Shown piece by piece: positions 35,227 to 44,262 of a stretch of DNA of 64,000 bases. The position numbers were made by a program, and so were the translations under genes. Position 1 is the first letter of the stretch; each line of letters begins with the position of its first letter. Below the pieces are notes generated by a model. It saw only the letters and a list, made by a program, of their open reading frames with translations. It ran no database searches and had not been told where the DNA came from. This DNA comes from Prevotellaceae bacterium UBA2738 (lineage in GTDB: Bacteria; Bacteroidota; Bacteroidia; Bacteroidales; Bacteroidaceae). The DNA is taken from assembly GCA_002353585.1 (NCBI GenBank), contig DEJW01000036.1, forward strand, positions 13,411 through 77,410, in the 5' to 3' direction.

Positions 35227-36575
35227 TAAGATCATTCATATCCCGACATAAGGAGACTCTGCTCATCACGCTCTTGGGACTGCTCATAATGGCGGCTCTC
35301 AACATCATGATGCTGCAATGGCAACCAGACCTGTTCACCAGCACCCGCTATGGTGCCTGGAGTCAGTTCTGGAATCATGGCGAATTCTCTGGTTTCGACA
35401 CCTACACCTACATCGTGGTGTCATCCTTCCGACCTGTCTATGTCTTGTCTCGCCACCCCCTGCTTGCCATGATGATGTGGCCTATGTATGAGGTGAATGA
35501 TATGCTGAGAAGCGAATTGCACATCAACTGTGCCATCTATGTTGTGGCTGTCTTGTGGACTCTGCTCGCCACCTGCTCATGGGTGCTTATGTATCGCATC
35601 GTGAGAAAGGTCATCCGCATGTCGTGGCGCGCCAGTCTGTTGCTCACCATCTTCTTCTTCTCCCTCTCTCATGTGATGATTATCACCTTCTTCCCTGATC
35701 ACATGGGTGTCACCCTTCCTCTGATTCTGCTTGCCATATATCTTGCTGGCAGGGCTGTCAGAGGGCAGCGCACCATGCCTCTGTGGCAGTCTTTGCCCTT
35801 GGCATTCCTTGCCACTGGTGTCACCACTACCAACATTGTAAAGGTGGGACTGGCTGATTTCTTTACTCGCATCGGCAAACAGCCTTTCGCTCGTGTATGC
35901 CTGCATTTTCTCTTCTACCTCATCCCTCTTGCCCTGCTCTATGGGGCTTATTCCTATCAGTTGGATACCACACAGAAGGCTGAACAGGAGTTAAAACAGA
36001 ATATCATCGACAAGAAATCGGCGAAGAACGAGTCTTTTGCCAGAAAGCACAAGGCTGAGGAGGCTAAGATGGCTGAGATTCGCAAGCACCAGATTTTCGA
36101 TAATCCTATAGTCACCAACACTGAATACCACATCGACCGCATACCATCGTTGGTGGAGAATATCTTTGGCGAGGGACTACTGCTGCATGAGGACTACCCA
36201 CTGAAGGATGCCAATCGTGAGGGGCATCGCCCTGTTCTTGTGAGGTATAACCACTGGTGGTACTATGCCGTAGAGGCTACCATCGTCTCGCTGTTCCTCC
36301 TCGGCTTGTGGTATGGCAGACGTGAACGACTTATGTGTATGACTCTATCCATGTTCCTCTGTGATATGCTCCTGCATGTAGGACTCAATTTCGCCTCTTC
36401 CGATGTCTATATCATGACTGCCCACTGGGCTTTCATCCTGCCCATATCCTATGCCTACCTGCTGAAGAAGGCACCCCTTCCTCTGCGTCTGTCAGCCTTG
36501 GTGCTTATGTTTGCCCTCACCATTTTCCTCTGGTGGCATAACCTCTCGCTGGTGGCATATCATATTTTTGCATAA
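35223..36575 (+). CDS. Polytopic membrane protein B, paralogue of A
   Basis: A 450-aa protein with about ten membrane helices, overlapping gene A by 4 bp (ATGA). It shares the conserved blocks listed for A, with MLLHVGLNFASSDVYIMTAH in the last third. The central loop again is charged (QKAEQELKQNIIDKKSAKNE). Tandem paralogues in one operon suggest two related steps, or a complex of both. No classical Wzy or O-antigen ligase motif is visible, but this cluster otherwise lacks a polymerase, so A or B may fill that role (inference). Confidence 0.7.
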   Translation: MIRSFISRHKETLLITLLGLLIMAALNIMMLQWQPDLFTSTRYGAWSQFWNHGEFSGFDTYTYIVVSSFRPVYVLSRHPLLAMMMWPMYEVNDMLRSELHINCAIYVVAVLWTLLATCSWVLMYRIVRKVIRMSWRASLLLTIFFFSLSHVMIITFFPDHMGVTLPLILLAIYLAGRAVRGQRTMPLWQSLPLAFLATGVTTTNIVKVGLADFFTRIGKQPFARVCLHFLFYLIPLALLYGAYSYQLDTTQKAEQELKQNIIDKKSAKNESFARKHKAEEAKMAEIRKHQIFDNPIVTNTEYHIDRIPSLVENIFGEGLLLHEDYPLKDANREGHRPVLVRYNHWWYYAVEATIVSLFLLGLWYGRRERLMCMTLSMFLCDMLLHVGLNFASSDVYIMTAHWAFILPISYAYLLKKAPLPLRLSALVLMFALTIFLWWHNLSLVAYHIFA

Positions 36576-36580
36576 AAGAA

Positions 36581-37672
36581 ATGAAACGGGTATTCCACAT
36601 AATAGCAAGGTTAGATGTTGGTGGTGCAGAAAGTGTTGCCATCAACATTGCGAGATACCATAATCGGGATGTGGAACAGCATATCGTAGAGTTGCAACGG
36701 GGGTGTTCTGCCTTCAGTTCATCTATGATGCGAGAACTGAAAAAAGAAAATATCCCATTTCATCGCTCATGGTTACCTGTTAAATGGCACGTACACTATT
36801 ATGCCGACCGTCTTGTTTCGGCATTATTTCCTCTGCGTTTGCTATGGTTGTGGTTGAGGTATCGTCCTGATATAATACACTCACACACAGAGATGCCTGA
36901 CATGGCACTGTGGTTGTCGTTGAAAATTTTTCCTTTCATCAACGTCAGAGTGATTCGCACCATCCACAATACTCGCCTTTGGAGTGGTATGGGCTTTATA
37001 GGTCCGAGAGTGGAGCGGTTCATGCAGTTTCGTAATGCTAATGTCGCAATTTCAGAGGGGGTACAACGGGCATACGTGGAAAAATATGGTGGTTCGCTAC
37101 CGCCCATTATATATAATGGTGTAAGGGTTCCACATGGTATTAAGGTTTTTCCGACTCAGTTTCCTGCCCATATTCTGTTTGCTGGTAGATTTGAAGAGCA
37201 GAAAGGCATCAGTACCCTCTGCACGATTGTTTCTCTGTTGCAAGATGACGATAGATATTTCTTCCATATTCATGGTAGTGGACGTTTACAAAAGATGGTG
37301 GAGAGTCGCCTAAAAGGATTTAAGAATGTAGAAACAGGTGGACCAATAGCAAATCTCGTCGATAAAATGGGCGATTTTGATTATATGATAATGCCATCCA
37401 TACATGAGGGACTGAGTATTGTTGCTATAGAAGCCTCTATGAATGGTTTGCCCTTGATGATAAATCATTGCCCTGGTCTCTCTGACACTTTGCCCCAAGA
37501 ATGGCCACTATCTGTTAGGGATAATAATGTAGAGCAGTGGTTACATCTTTTTAAGGAAGTACTTCCTTCTGTTGACAGGGTGTCGCTGACAAAACAGGCA
37601 CGATTCTTTGCCGAGCGACATTTTGCACTGGCCACCATGCAGACAGAATATATAAAAATTTATACTACATGA
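36581..37672 (+). CDS. Glycosyltransferase, GT4 family (second)
   Basis: A 363-aa GT-B glycosyltransferase. N-terminus MKRVFHIIARLDVGGAESVA with the Gly-Gly-Ala-Glu motif of this group, DIIHSHTEMPD, then donor site MPSIHEGLSIVAIEASMNG. Its codon use looks more AT-rich (many TTT, ATA and AAT codons) than its neighbours, which may mark a separate origin. It starts 5 bp after gene B and overlaps the following GT2 gene by 4 bp. Confidence 0.85.
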   Translation: MKRVFHIIARLDVGGAESVAINIARYHNRDVEQHIVELQRGCSAFSSSMMRELKKENIPFHRSWLPVKWHVHYYADRLVSALFPLRLLWLWLRYRPDIIHSHTEMPDMALWLSLKIFPFINVRVIRTIHNTRLWSGMGFIGPRVERFMQFRNANVAISEGVQRAYVEKYGGSLPPIIYNGVRVPHGIKVFPTQFPAHILFAGRFEEQKGISTLCTIVSLLQDDDRYFFHIHGSGRLQKMVESRLKGFKNVETGGPIANLVDKMGDFDYMIMPSIHEGLSIVAIEASMNGLPLMINHCPGLSDTLPQEWPLSVRDNNVEQWLHLFKEVLPSVDRVSLTKQARFFAERHFALATMQTEYIKIYTT

Positions 37673-38607
37673 CCGTTACCATCCTTGTTCCCATATATGG
37701 TGTGGAGCAATACATAGCCCAGTGTGCTGAGTCGCTCTTTCAGCAGACATACACAGATCTTGAGTATGTCTTCTGCAACGACTGCACTCCTGACCGCAGC
37801 ATCGAGGTGCTGCATGAGGTAATGGAGCGCTATCCCCATCGTAAGGCTCACGTAAAGATTATCAGCAATGCACAAAACAAGGGTGTGGGAGAGACTCGTG
37901 CTCACCTGCTCTCTGAGGTGCATAGTGATTGTTTCTTCATAGCCGATAGCGATGATATCCTTCCCACCAATGCCATAGAGATACTGGTCAACAAGATGCA
38001 ACAGACTGATACCGACATTGTCGAGGGGGCTTATGCTGAGTATCACGATGGCAAGGTGAGTGGTTCTTTCCTGCCTTGTCATGACGGTGCCGACACCTAT
38101 TTCAATAAGGCTCTCTGTCAGAACCTAATCTCCCTCCGTGTGTGGGGCAAACTCTATAAGTCTGGTGTCATCAGCAAGGTGTCACCTCTTTTCTTCGATG
38201 GCATCGACTTTGCCGAGGATGTCTGTGCCACCTCCCGTCTGGCGGCTGTCACCTCGCGCTCCTTTACTGACGAGGTGGTCTATTGGTATCGCACTGACAA
38301 CACCTCTTCATACACCAAGAACATCGACAAGAAGAATATACTCTCCTATTTCCGTGCCATGAAGCGGGTGCTCAGTTTCTACCACATGCGCGGTCACCTG
38401 CCGCTGAGCCTCGAAATTGGTGTGCTCAACTGCTATAGGGAGTGCCGCAAGTCGGGCATCCCTCTTCATGAGGCTGACCATATACTGCGTTATTTTCCTG
38501 AACATATCTCAGCCAAACTGCTGTACGGCATGTTCCGTTCCAGCCTCCTCCCCCTATGGTTTTCCGATTTCATATATAGGTTAATCCGCTATTTAGTGGC
38601 AAAATAA
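37669..38607 (+). CDS. Glycosyltransferase, GT2 family
   Basis: A 312-aa GT-A enzyme beginning MTVTILVPIYGVEQYIAQC, with the classic FQQTYTDLEYVFCNDCTPD region and the DxD metal site in FFIADSDDIL (residues ~85-94). The C-terminal ~100 residues include a possible amphipathic segment. It adds a sugar to the surface glycan from a nucleotide-sugar donor. The gene overlaps the previous GT4 by 4 bp, showing tight coupling. A repeat-filled gap follows before the flippase. Confidence 0.88.
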   Translation: MTVTILVPIYGVEQYIAQCAESLFQQTYTDLEYVFCNDCTPDRSIEVLHEVMERYPHRKAHVKIISNAQNKGVGETRAHLLSEVHSDCFFIADSDDILPTNAIEILVNKMQQTDTDIVEGAYAEYHDGKVSGSFLPCHDGADTYFNKALCQNLISLRVWGKLYKSGVISKVSPLFFDGIDFAEDVCATSRLAAVTSRSFTDEVVYWYRTDNTSSYTKNIDKKNILSYFRAMKRVLSFYHMRGHLPLSLEIGVLNCYRECRKSGIPLHEADHILRYFPEHISAKLLYGMFRSSLLPLWFSDFIYRLIRYLVAK

Positions 38608-38656
38608 TATAATAACTTAACATTCGCGGAATGCTCACCGTAGTTGTAACTAATGT

Positions 38657-38740
38657 CTTCTAACTCCTAAGTGGCTGCAAGCCACGATAACTCCTTCTAA
38701 CTCCTTTAACTCCTAAGAAGTTGAGCCACTGCGAAACTTA
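38657..38740. repeat. CTAACTC heptamers with a small hairpin
   Basis: CTAACTC/TTAACTC heptamers interrupted by the hairpin GTGGCtgcaaGCCAC at 38671-38685. The tract ends 10 bp before the flippase start. A related GTGG...CCAC hairpin lies at 41989-42004. Confidence 0.7.
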
Positions 38741-38749
38741 AAATTACTC

Positions 38750-40186
38750 ATGTCACAGACTTCTCTTAAAGAACGAACAGCCAAAGGGCTCTTTTGGGGC
38801 GCCATGAACAGTGGCACCACACAGGTGCTCAACCTCGTCATCGGCATCTTCCTTGCCCGTTTGCTGTCGCCTGCCGACTATGGCATCGTGGGTGTGCTAA
38901 CCATCTTCACTGCCATAGCGGGCGACCTGCAGAGTGCTGGCTTCACTCAGGCGCTGGTCAACATCCGTCGTCCTGAGGACCGTCATTATAACAGCGTCTT
39001 CTCCTTCAACGTGGTGATGTCTCTCATCATGTATGCACTACTCTTCTTCTGTGCTCCTCTGATAGCCTCTTTCTTCCACCAGCCATGCCTCGTCAGTGTG
39101 TCAAGGGTGGTGTTCCTCTCGTTCCTCATCTCGTCTCTGGGCATAGCACATGGGGGCTTTATGACTAAGAATATGATGAATAAGGAGATAGCCATCATCG
39201 GCGCCCTTGCCCTCATCGTCTCTGGCTCTGTGGGCATCACACTCGCCTTGCTGGGTTTCTCTTACTGGTCGCTGGCATGGCAACAGATAGCCTATATCAC
39301 CACCCTCAATCTGGGACGATACTATTACGTCAGCTGGCGACCTCGCCTCACGCTCGACTTCGCCCCTGTGCGTCAGATGGCACCTTTTGCCATGAAGATT
39401 CTGGTCACCAAGATTATCAATACCACCTCCAACAACGTGCTCACCGTCATCTTCGGCAGACTCTTCCCCATGCCTCAGGTGGGCAACTACTCTCAGGCGT
39501 TTAAGTGGGACACCATGGCTCATTCGCTCATCACCAACACCGTTGGACAACTGGCTCAGCCCGTCTTGGTGGAAAGTAGCGACAGCCAGTTACGGGTCTA
39601 TCGCAAGATGATACGTTTTACAGCGTTTCTCTCCATGCCCCTCATGTTCGGACTGGCTCTCGTCTCTCGCGAGTTCATCCTCATCACCATTGGCTCTGCA
39701 TGGCTGGGGTGTGTTCCTCTGTTGCAACTACTATGCCTCTCTGGTGCCTTCATGCCTCTCCATACCATGTATCAGAATCTTGCCATCAGCAATGGCAGGA
39801 GCGACATCTTCATGTGGCTCAACATCCTCCAGATTATCCTCCAGGTCGCCCTCATCATCCTCATTGCCCCTTATGGCATGTATCTCATGGTGGCGGCATA
39901 CTCCCTCTTCATCTTCCTATGGCTCTTGCCGTGGCACCTCTTCACTGGTCGCCTCATAGCCTACAGTTGGTGGGAGGCTTTCAAGGATGTGGCTCCCTTC
40001 GTCCTCCTCAGCCTTGCCGTCATGCTCCTCACATGGTTCATCACCCAACCCATCCTCAACATCTGGCTGCTTCTCCTCGCCAAGGTTCTCATAGCCACTT
40101 TACTCTATTATGTCATCATGAAACTCCTTCACGTCCAGATTCTCCGCGAGTGCGAAGCATTCTTCAAGTCACAACTGCACAGATAA
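38750..40186 (+). CDS. Oligosaccharide flippase (Wzx/MATE-like)
   Basis: A 478-aa membrane protein with about 12-14 helices. The N-terminus (KERTAKGLFWGAMNSGTTQV, then NLVIGIFLARLLSPADYGIV) matches the polysaccharide-exporter signature. It moves lipid-linked repeat units across the inner membrane, so it logically serves the products of the three glycosyltransferases upstream. It follows a 142-bp repeat-rich gap and may be transcribed with them or from within the gap; I see no good promoter there. Confidence 0.9.
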   Translation: MSQTSLKERTAKGLFWGAMNSGTTQVLNLVIGIFLARLLSPADYGIVGVLTIFTAIAGDLQSAGFTQALVNIRRPEDRHYNSVFSFNVVMSLIMYALLFFCAPLIASFFHQPCLVSVSRVVFLSFLISSLGIAHGGFMTKNMMNKEIAIIGALALIVSGSVGITLALLGFSYWSLAWQQIAYITTLNLGRYYYVSWRPRLTLDFAPVRQMAPFAMKILVTKIINTTSNNVLTVIFGRLFPMPQVGNYSQAFKWDTMAHSLITNTVGQLAQPVLVESSDSQLRVYRKMIRFTAFLSMPLMFGLALVSREFILITIGSAWLGCVPLLQLLCLSGAFMPLHTMYQNLAISNGRSDIFMWLNILQIILQVALIILIAPYGMYLMVAAYSLFIFLWLLPWHLFTGRLIAYSWWEAFKDVAPFVLLSLAVMLLTWFITQPILNIWLLLLAKVLIATLLYYVIMKLLHVQILRECEAFFKSQLHR

Positions 40187-40206
40187 CTCCTCCCTCCCTT
40201 ATAACA

Positions 40207-40239
40207 CAAAAAAAGCGATGCAGCCCTTGCCACATCGCT
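40207..40239 (-). terminator. Intrinsic terminator for the minus-strand gene(s)
   Basis: Minus strand: stem AGCGATG / CATCGCT, 12-nt loop, then seven T. Lies beyond the DUF2795-like gene; it could also act weakly for the flippase. Confidence 0.6.
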
Positions 40240-40302
40240 CCCATTATTATTAACCTTATTTTTTCTATTACTTTTTACTTCTTATATCATTATCAATTTT
40301 CC

Positions 40303-40380
40303 TCCGAGCTATGCTCGCCTGTAATCGGACGCACCTCTGGTGCTACGCTTGCCAGAGCAAGAACACCTATGGAGCGCAAG
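40303..40380. repeat. 78-bp dispersed repeat, copy A
   Basis: 76 of 78 positions are identical to 63109-63186, same orientation. Contains the GAGCtatGCTC hairpin and a GGTGCT...ACACC stem region, and ends in GGAGCGCAAG, which is also the end of the 40-bp module found in yifB. A heptamer tract (AATTATC/AATTGTC) follows to 40400. Confidence 0.9.
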
Positions 40381-40400
40381 AATTATCAATTGTCAATTAT

Positions 40401-40625
40401 CTAGTACTCCTCCTCATCAAATAGGAAGTCCTCCTTCGTAGGGTAGTCAGGCCATATATCCTCTATTGAGTCATATATCGTCTCGCCATCGTCTTCCAGT
40501 TCCTGCAGGTTTTCTATCACCTCCATTGATATACCACTTCTTGTGGCGTAGTCGAGCAGTTCCTCCTTGGTTGCAGGCCATGGAGCGTCTTCGAGCTTTG
40601 ATGCTAATTCAAGTGTCCAATACAT
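40401..40625 (-). CDS. DUF2795-like small protein
   Basis: A 74-aa acidic protein, MYWTLELASKLEDAPWPATK at the start and a strongly acidic tail IWPDYPTKEDFLFDEEEY. It matches my memory of a short protein conserved across Bacteroidales and labelled DUF2795. The helix-rich LASKLEDAPWPATKEELLDY part resembles the DUF2795 core. Function unknown. It has its own promoter, whose -33 box overlaps the 3' end of the adenosyltransferase gene. Confidence 0.8.
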   Translation of the reverse strand: MYWTLELASKLEDAPWPATKEELLDYATRSGISMEVIENLQELEDDGETIYDSIEDIWPDYPTKEDFLFDEEEY

Positions 40626-40703
40626 AGTGTTTATAGTTGTTTATAGTTAGGTTGTTAATTACCGTTCATGCTGCCCTCTACAGAGCCTTTTTCAATTTGC
40701 GTG

Positions 40704-40735
40704 CAAAAATACTATAAAGTTTTCTTATTTGCAAG
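40704..40735 (-). promoter_or_regulatory. Promoter of the DUF2795-like gene
   Basis: Minus-strand -33 CTTG (complement of 40732-40735), 20 nt, -7 TATTTTTG (complement of 40704-40711). Confidence 0.6.
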
Positions 40736-41438
40736 TATTTTGCCAAGTTTTCTCTTCCTTTCCGTTAATAATATTTATTTTTCGTGCCAACACAAACAGA
40801 TAATCACTCAATCTGTTCATGTATTGTTTGAGGTTTGAGGTCCCGTTCTTGCGCTCCAGTTGGTGCTTAGGCGCTTCGCGGAGCCCGTTCCCGTTATCGT
40901 TCCCGTTAACGTTCTCTTCCCCCTTCCCTTCCGGGAGGGGCTGGGGGTAGGCTATCCTTCTCTCCGCCCTACGGCACACCGCCCTGCAAACGTGGCATTG
41001 CGCTGCCGTCATACTGCCGCCAGGCAGAATGAAAGAGTTTAGCACTGGCAACTGGGCGTTATACTCGTCAGTAAGTTTCTCTAACAGGGGCGTCTCTGTG
41101 CTGCCCAACTGCTCGCTGAATGCCTCCAGACTCTCTATATAAGGCTTCACCCACTCCGCTTTGTTCTGGCTCAGTGCCTCCACATCTGTGGCAAGTATTG
41201 ACGATATGCTAAACAGGTTATTCTGTATTCTCTCGAGTGTCTCTATTATCGGCTGGTATTCCTCGCCATGCTCAGCATCCTTACTCAACATCGCCACCAG
41301 CAGTCCTAAGTGCGACGACAACTCATCCACCGTACCGTATGCCTCTATCCTCGGAGCGTTCTTTGCTATGCGAATGCCCCCCACCAGTGATGTCTCTCCC
41401 TCATCACCTGTCTTTGTGTATATCTTAGTCAGCTTCAT
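40725..41438 (-). CDS. Cob(I)alamin adenosyltransferase, PduO type
   Basis: 237 aa from ATG 41438; the longer frame to 41456 starts with TTG inside repeat sequence. It transfers adenosyl from ATP to cobalamin. N-terminal KIYTKTGDEGETSLVGGIRI and YGTVDELSSHLG bind ATP; HVCRAVCRRAERR (near residue 165) and YMNRLSDYLFVLARKIN at the C-terminus complete the site. Between RRAERRI and LKQYMNRL lies an insertion of about 38 residues (PLPEGKGEENVNGNDNGN, then GLREAPKHQLERKNG) encoded wholly by repeats. Normal relatives have a short loop there. The core motifs are intact, so the enzyme is probably active. Confidence 0.9.
   Translation of the reverse strand: MKLTKIYTKTGDEGETSLVGGIRIAKNAPRIEAYGTVDELSSHLGLLVAMLSKDAEHGEEYQPIIETLERIQNNLFSISSILATDVEALSQNKAEWVKPYIESLEAFSEQLGSTETPLLEKLTDEYNAQLPVLNSFILPGGSMTAAQCHVCRAVCRRAERRIAYPQPLPEGKGEENVNGNDNGNGLREAPKHQLERKNGTSNLKQYMNRLSDYLFVLARKINIINGKEEKTWQNTCK
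40842..40950 (-). repeat. Composite repeat inside the adenosyltransferase
   Basis: On the coding strand: a CCCCTCCCGGAAGGGAAGGGG palindrome-like stretch, then hexamers AACGTT/AACGGG/AACGAT, then the 40-bp module (40846-40885) identical to 48201-48240 in yifB. Read in the same frame as in yifB. Confidence 0.9.
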
Positions 41439-41446
41439 TTTGGTTA

Positions 41447-41522
41447 GCAATTTCAACTCTCAATTATCAATTGTCAACTCTCAATTATCAATTGTCAATT
41501 ATCAATTATCAATTATCAATTA
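41447..41522. repeat. AATTATC/AATTGTC/AACTCTC heptamer satellite
   Basis: About ten heptamers fill the gap between the adenosyltransferase start and the next gene. The stop codon of that gene (complement of TTA at 41520-41522) lies in the last unit. Confidence 0.85.
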
Positions 41523-41948
41523 AACAACGTAGTGCTCAGGATACCTTCCCTCCACAAATCTTACCAGTCCTATGCTGCCCATGTCCCATGTTATGGCTTG
41601 GGCTTCTTGCGCCATCTGCCACAGAGGGGCATTCTCGCCTGTTATGTCGCTCACTATCACCGTCTCTCTGCCGTGCAGGTGTGCCAACTGTGGTGTAGTG
41701 TCTGGCTCATGGTGCAGTGCCAGTCGCGCTGCCGTCTGTTCCTCTGGTGTAAACATGCCCACCATTGTCACCTTGCGCTCCTTGTCGTGGTTGCACACTC
41801 GGTATATCAGCCTCGCCCTCTCGCTCTTTATCTGCTCATAGGCATAATAGGGCAAGGGTTCTTTTATCACATCTTTTAGGTATTCATAGTCGGAGCGTGA
41901 CTGTATGCCGAAGCCTTTGCCATGCCACCAACGAGCTATCTGGTTCAT
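41520..41948 (-). CDS. Conserved hypothetical protein
   Basis: 142 aa from ATG 41948 (MNQIARWWHGKGFGIQSRSD). The frame stays open upstream, but those 22 residues (SSLTSLTSLTSK) merely translate the AGAAGTT repeat and should be left out. It has no signal peptide or membrane helix. Motifs such as PYYAYEQIKSERARLIYRVC and IGLVRFVEGRYPEHYVV suggest a compact alpha/beta protein, perhaps Bacteroidales-specific. I cannot assign a function. It lies directly downstream of the 7TM-HD gene and may share its transcript. Confidence 0.6.
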   Translation of the reverse strand: MNQIARWWHGKGFGIQSRSDYEYLKDVIKEPLPYYAYEQIKSERARLIYRVCNHDKERKVTMVGMFTPEEQTAARLALHHEPDTTPQLAHLHGRETVIVSDITGENAPLWQMAQEAQAITWDMGSIGLVRFVEGRYPEHYVV

Positions 41949-42108
41949 TATTTTAGAAGTTAGAGAAGTTAGAGAAGTTAAAGAAGATAACGTGGCTTGC
42001 AACCACTTAGACATTACTGCAAATCATGTAATAGTTGAAGCATTTGTCTTTAACTCCTAAGCGAACTCAGCGAGCGTTAACTCCTTTTACTCCTTAACTC
42101 CTCAAAAT
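41949..42108. repeat. AGAAGTT and CTAACTC heptamer tracts with hairpin
   Basis: AGAAGTT heptamers (41953-41985), a GTGGcttgcaaCCAC hairpin, then TTAACTC-type units (42050-42105). Fills the gap after the 7TM-HD gene. Confidence 0.7.
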
Positions 42109-44169
42109 TTATTTTTTCAACTCAGGATACTGTATTCTCGTATGATACATCGTCTTCAGTCTCTCTATCAGCACGCGCTTGGCGGTAGCTATATCCTTGA
42201 AGGTGATAGGACAGTCCTGGAAACAGCCGTCTGCCACCTGCGAGTCTATTATCTTGTTCACCAGTGCCGAGATGCTCTCCTCTGTGTATTCGTTGAGCGA
42301 ACGTGAGGCTGCCTCCACAGCGTCTGCCATCATCAGTATCGCCTGCTCCTGCGAGAAGGGGTTAGGACCTGGATAGCGGAATGGCTTCTCGTCCACCTCC
42401 TCGTCTGGGTGCGCGTTCCTATATGTATTATAGAAATACTTTGCCAGTCCCTTGCCGTGGTGGGTCTGTATAAACACCCTTATCACATCAGGTATGTTGT
42501 TCTTCTCGGCTATCTTCAGTCCCTCTGTCACGTGACCTATTATTATCCTTGCGCTATCCTGCGGCTGCAGGCGAGTATGGGGGTTCACGCCCGACTGGTT
42601 TTCGGTGAAGAACACTGGGTGCTTCATCTTGCCTATGTCATGATACAGGGCGCCTGTTCTCACCAGCAGACTCTTGGCTCCTACCTCAGTGGCTATGGCA
42701 GCGGCAAGGTTGCCCACCATTATCGAGTGCTGGAAGGTGCCTGGTGCCTCTTCTGACAACTTACGAAGCAGGTCGCGGTTGGTGTCTGACAACTCAAAGA
42801 GCGTCACAGGCGATACGAAGCCAAACATCTTCTCTACCAGGAACATCAGCGGATAGGTCAGCAGCAGCAGCGTGCCGTTTGCCACAAAGCACAGGTAACT
42901 CTGTTGCAGTGCGTCAAAGGTTACCTCTCTGTTGTCCATATACTTCAGTATGGTGAAGGTCACTATGTACGACAGGAATATCATTATCGCCGTAACGAAT
43001 ATCTGCGAACGCTTCGACAGCTCTTTCAATTCGTATATCGCCACCAGTCCCGCCATCGACTGCACCACTATAAACTCAAACTTCTCGCTCACCGTGGCAG
43101 CACATATCAGCACTATTATCAGGTGGGTCATGCCTGCCGTACGCGAGTCAAGAAACACCCTTATAAACATTGGCGCCAGGCATAGCGGCACTATGTATAT
43201 GCTCTGTGGCGACCACCTCATCACCAGCGAATTCATTATGGGGAATATGGTGATAAGCGTGAATGCCATTGCCAGCGAACGGGGTTTCTCTAAGTAGTCG
43301 TGGCGAAACAGTTTCATGTAGAACATGAACATCGTAAACAGCACCACCACATACAGCATCTGCAGCACATTGGTCATATACAGCTCGTTATCACTTCTCG
43401 ACGACAGGAAGTTGTTATAGCTGTCTATCATCCTCGCCTTCTCTTCTGTCACTATCTCGCCGCGGTTTATTATCTCCTGCCCCTGCTTCATCACGCCTGA
43501 GTTGGTGGGTATCGTGGCAAGTATGTCCAGCTTGGCTTGCTCGCTCCTCTGCCCGTCATATCTTATGTTGGGGTGGATAAAGAGGTTTATGTCCATCTTC
43601 ATCAGTGCCGACCTCACTCCGTCCAGCCTGCTGTCCGTAAACAGTGTCTCGTAGGCGCTCTTGATCGAATACAAATCTCTCACCATGCACCGTCCGCCCT
43701 CCTTGTTGGTCACCAGCATTATGGCGGCAAGACTGTCCTGCTCCAGCATCTGCGAGTAGTCCATCTGCGACATCACGCCCGTCTCATATATCTTCTGCAT
43801 CTCCTCTGCCACCACCTGTATCAGGTATGCCGACACCGTATCGGTGCCCTCGCCATACTTCTCTAAGAATGCTTCCACATAGCGCTTGCCTATGCCTTCG
43901 TCAAAGGTGTAATAGGGCACAAACTCGTTTCTCAGTGCCTCCTGCCGCTCCTGCTCCACCTGCTTGGCATCCTTCTGTATCAGTATCTCGCCAGGCGATA
44001 TCAGTTGCGAACTCATCCAAGGCTCGTTCACCATGTATGCCAGTCGTGGCTTCTCAGTGTTAGGCATTGCTATCACTATCAGTATTACCGACACCACCCA
44101 CACCAGCATCGTCGTCAGCACTCGCCTCAGCTCCGATGCCGTCGTGATGTTCACATTCTCCATTGCCAT
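42109..44169 (-). CDS. 7TM-HD (PgpH-like) phosphodiesterase
   Basis: A 686-aa membrane protein. An N-terminal helix (VWVVSVILIVIAMPN) is followed by a large extracellular domain (~35-260), seven membrane helices (~265-450) and a cytosolic HD domain. The metal motifs are LYHDIGKMKHP (near 510) and HHGKG (near 570). In Listeria and Bacillus, PgpH of this family degrades cyclic di-AMP; the same activity is likely here. It has a -7 box TATTTTTG (complement of 44212-44219), back to back with gltX. Confidence 0.9.
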   Translation of the reverse strand: MAMENVNITTASELRRVLTTMLVWVVSVILIVIAMPNTEKPRLAYMVNEPWMSSQLISPGEILIQKDAKQVEQERQEALRNEFVPYYTFDEGIGKRYVEAFLEKYGEGTDTVSAYLIQVVAEEMQKIYETGVMSQMDYSQMLEQDSLAAIMLVTNKEGGRCMVRDLYSIKSAYETLFTDSRLDGVRSALMKMDINLFIHPNIRYDGQRSEQAKLDILATIPTNSGVMKQGQEIINRGEIVTEEKARMIDSYNNFLSSRSDNELYMTNVLQMLYVVVLFTMFMFYMKLFRHDYLEKPRSLAMAFTLITIFPIMNSLVMRWSPQSIYIVPLCLAPMFIRVFLDSRTAGMTHLIIVLICAATVSEKFEFIVVQSMAGLVAIYELKELSKRSQIFVTAIMIFLSYIVTFTILKYMDNREVTFDALQQSYLCFVANGTLLLLTYPLMFLVEKMFGFVSPVTLFELSDTNRDLLRKLSEEAPGTFQHSIMVGNLAAAIATEVGAKSLLVRTGALYHDIGKMKHPVFFTENQSGVNPHTRLQPQDSARIIIGHVTEGLKIAEKNNIPDVIRVFIQTHHGKGLAKYFYNTYRNAHPDEEVDEKPFRYPGPNPFSQEQAILMMADAVEAASRSLNEYTEESISALVNKIIDSQVADGCFQDCPITFKDIATAKRVLIERLKTMYHTRIQYPELKK

Positions 44170-44262
44170 AGGCTATCCGTCTTTTTTTAGGTTTATTACT
44201 CTATTTGGGTGCAAAAATACAAAAAAGTTTTCGTTTTCGTTTCCATTCTCGTTATTTATTTG

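Noticed and set aside
41949..42014. N-terminal extension of the 41520-41948 gene
   Set aside because: Translates AGAAGTT repeats into SLTSLTS; the ATG at 41948 begins the protein-like part.
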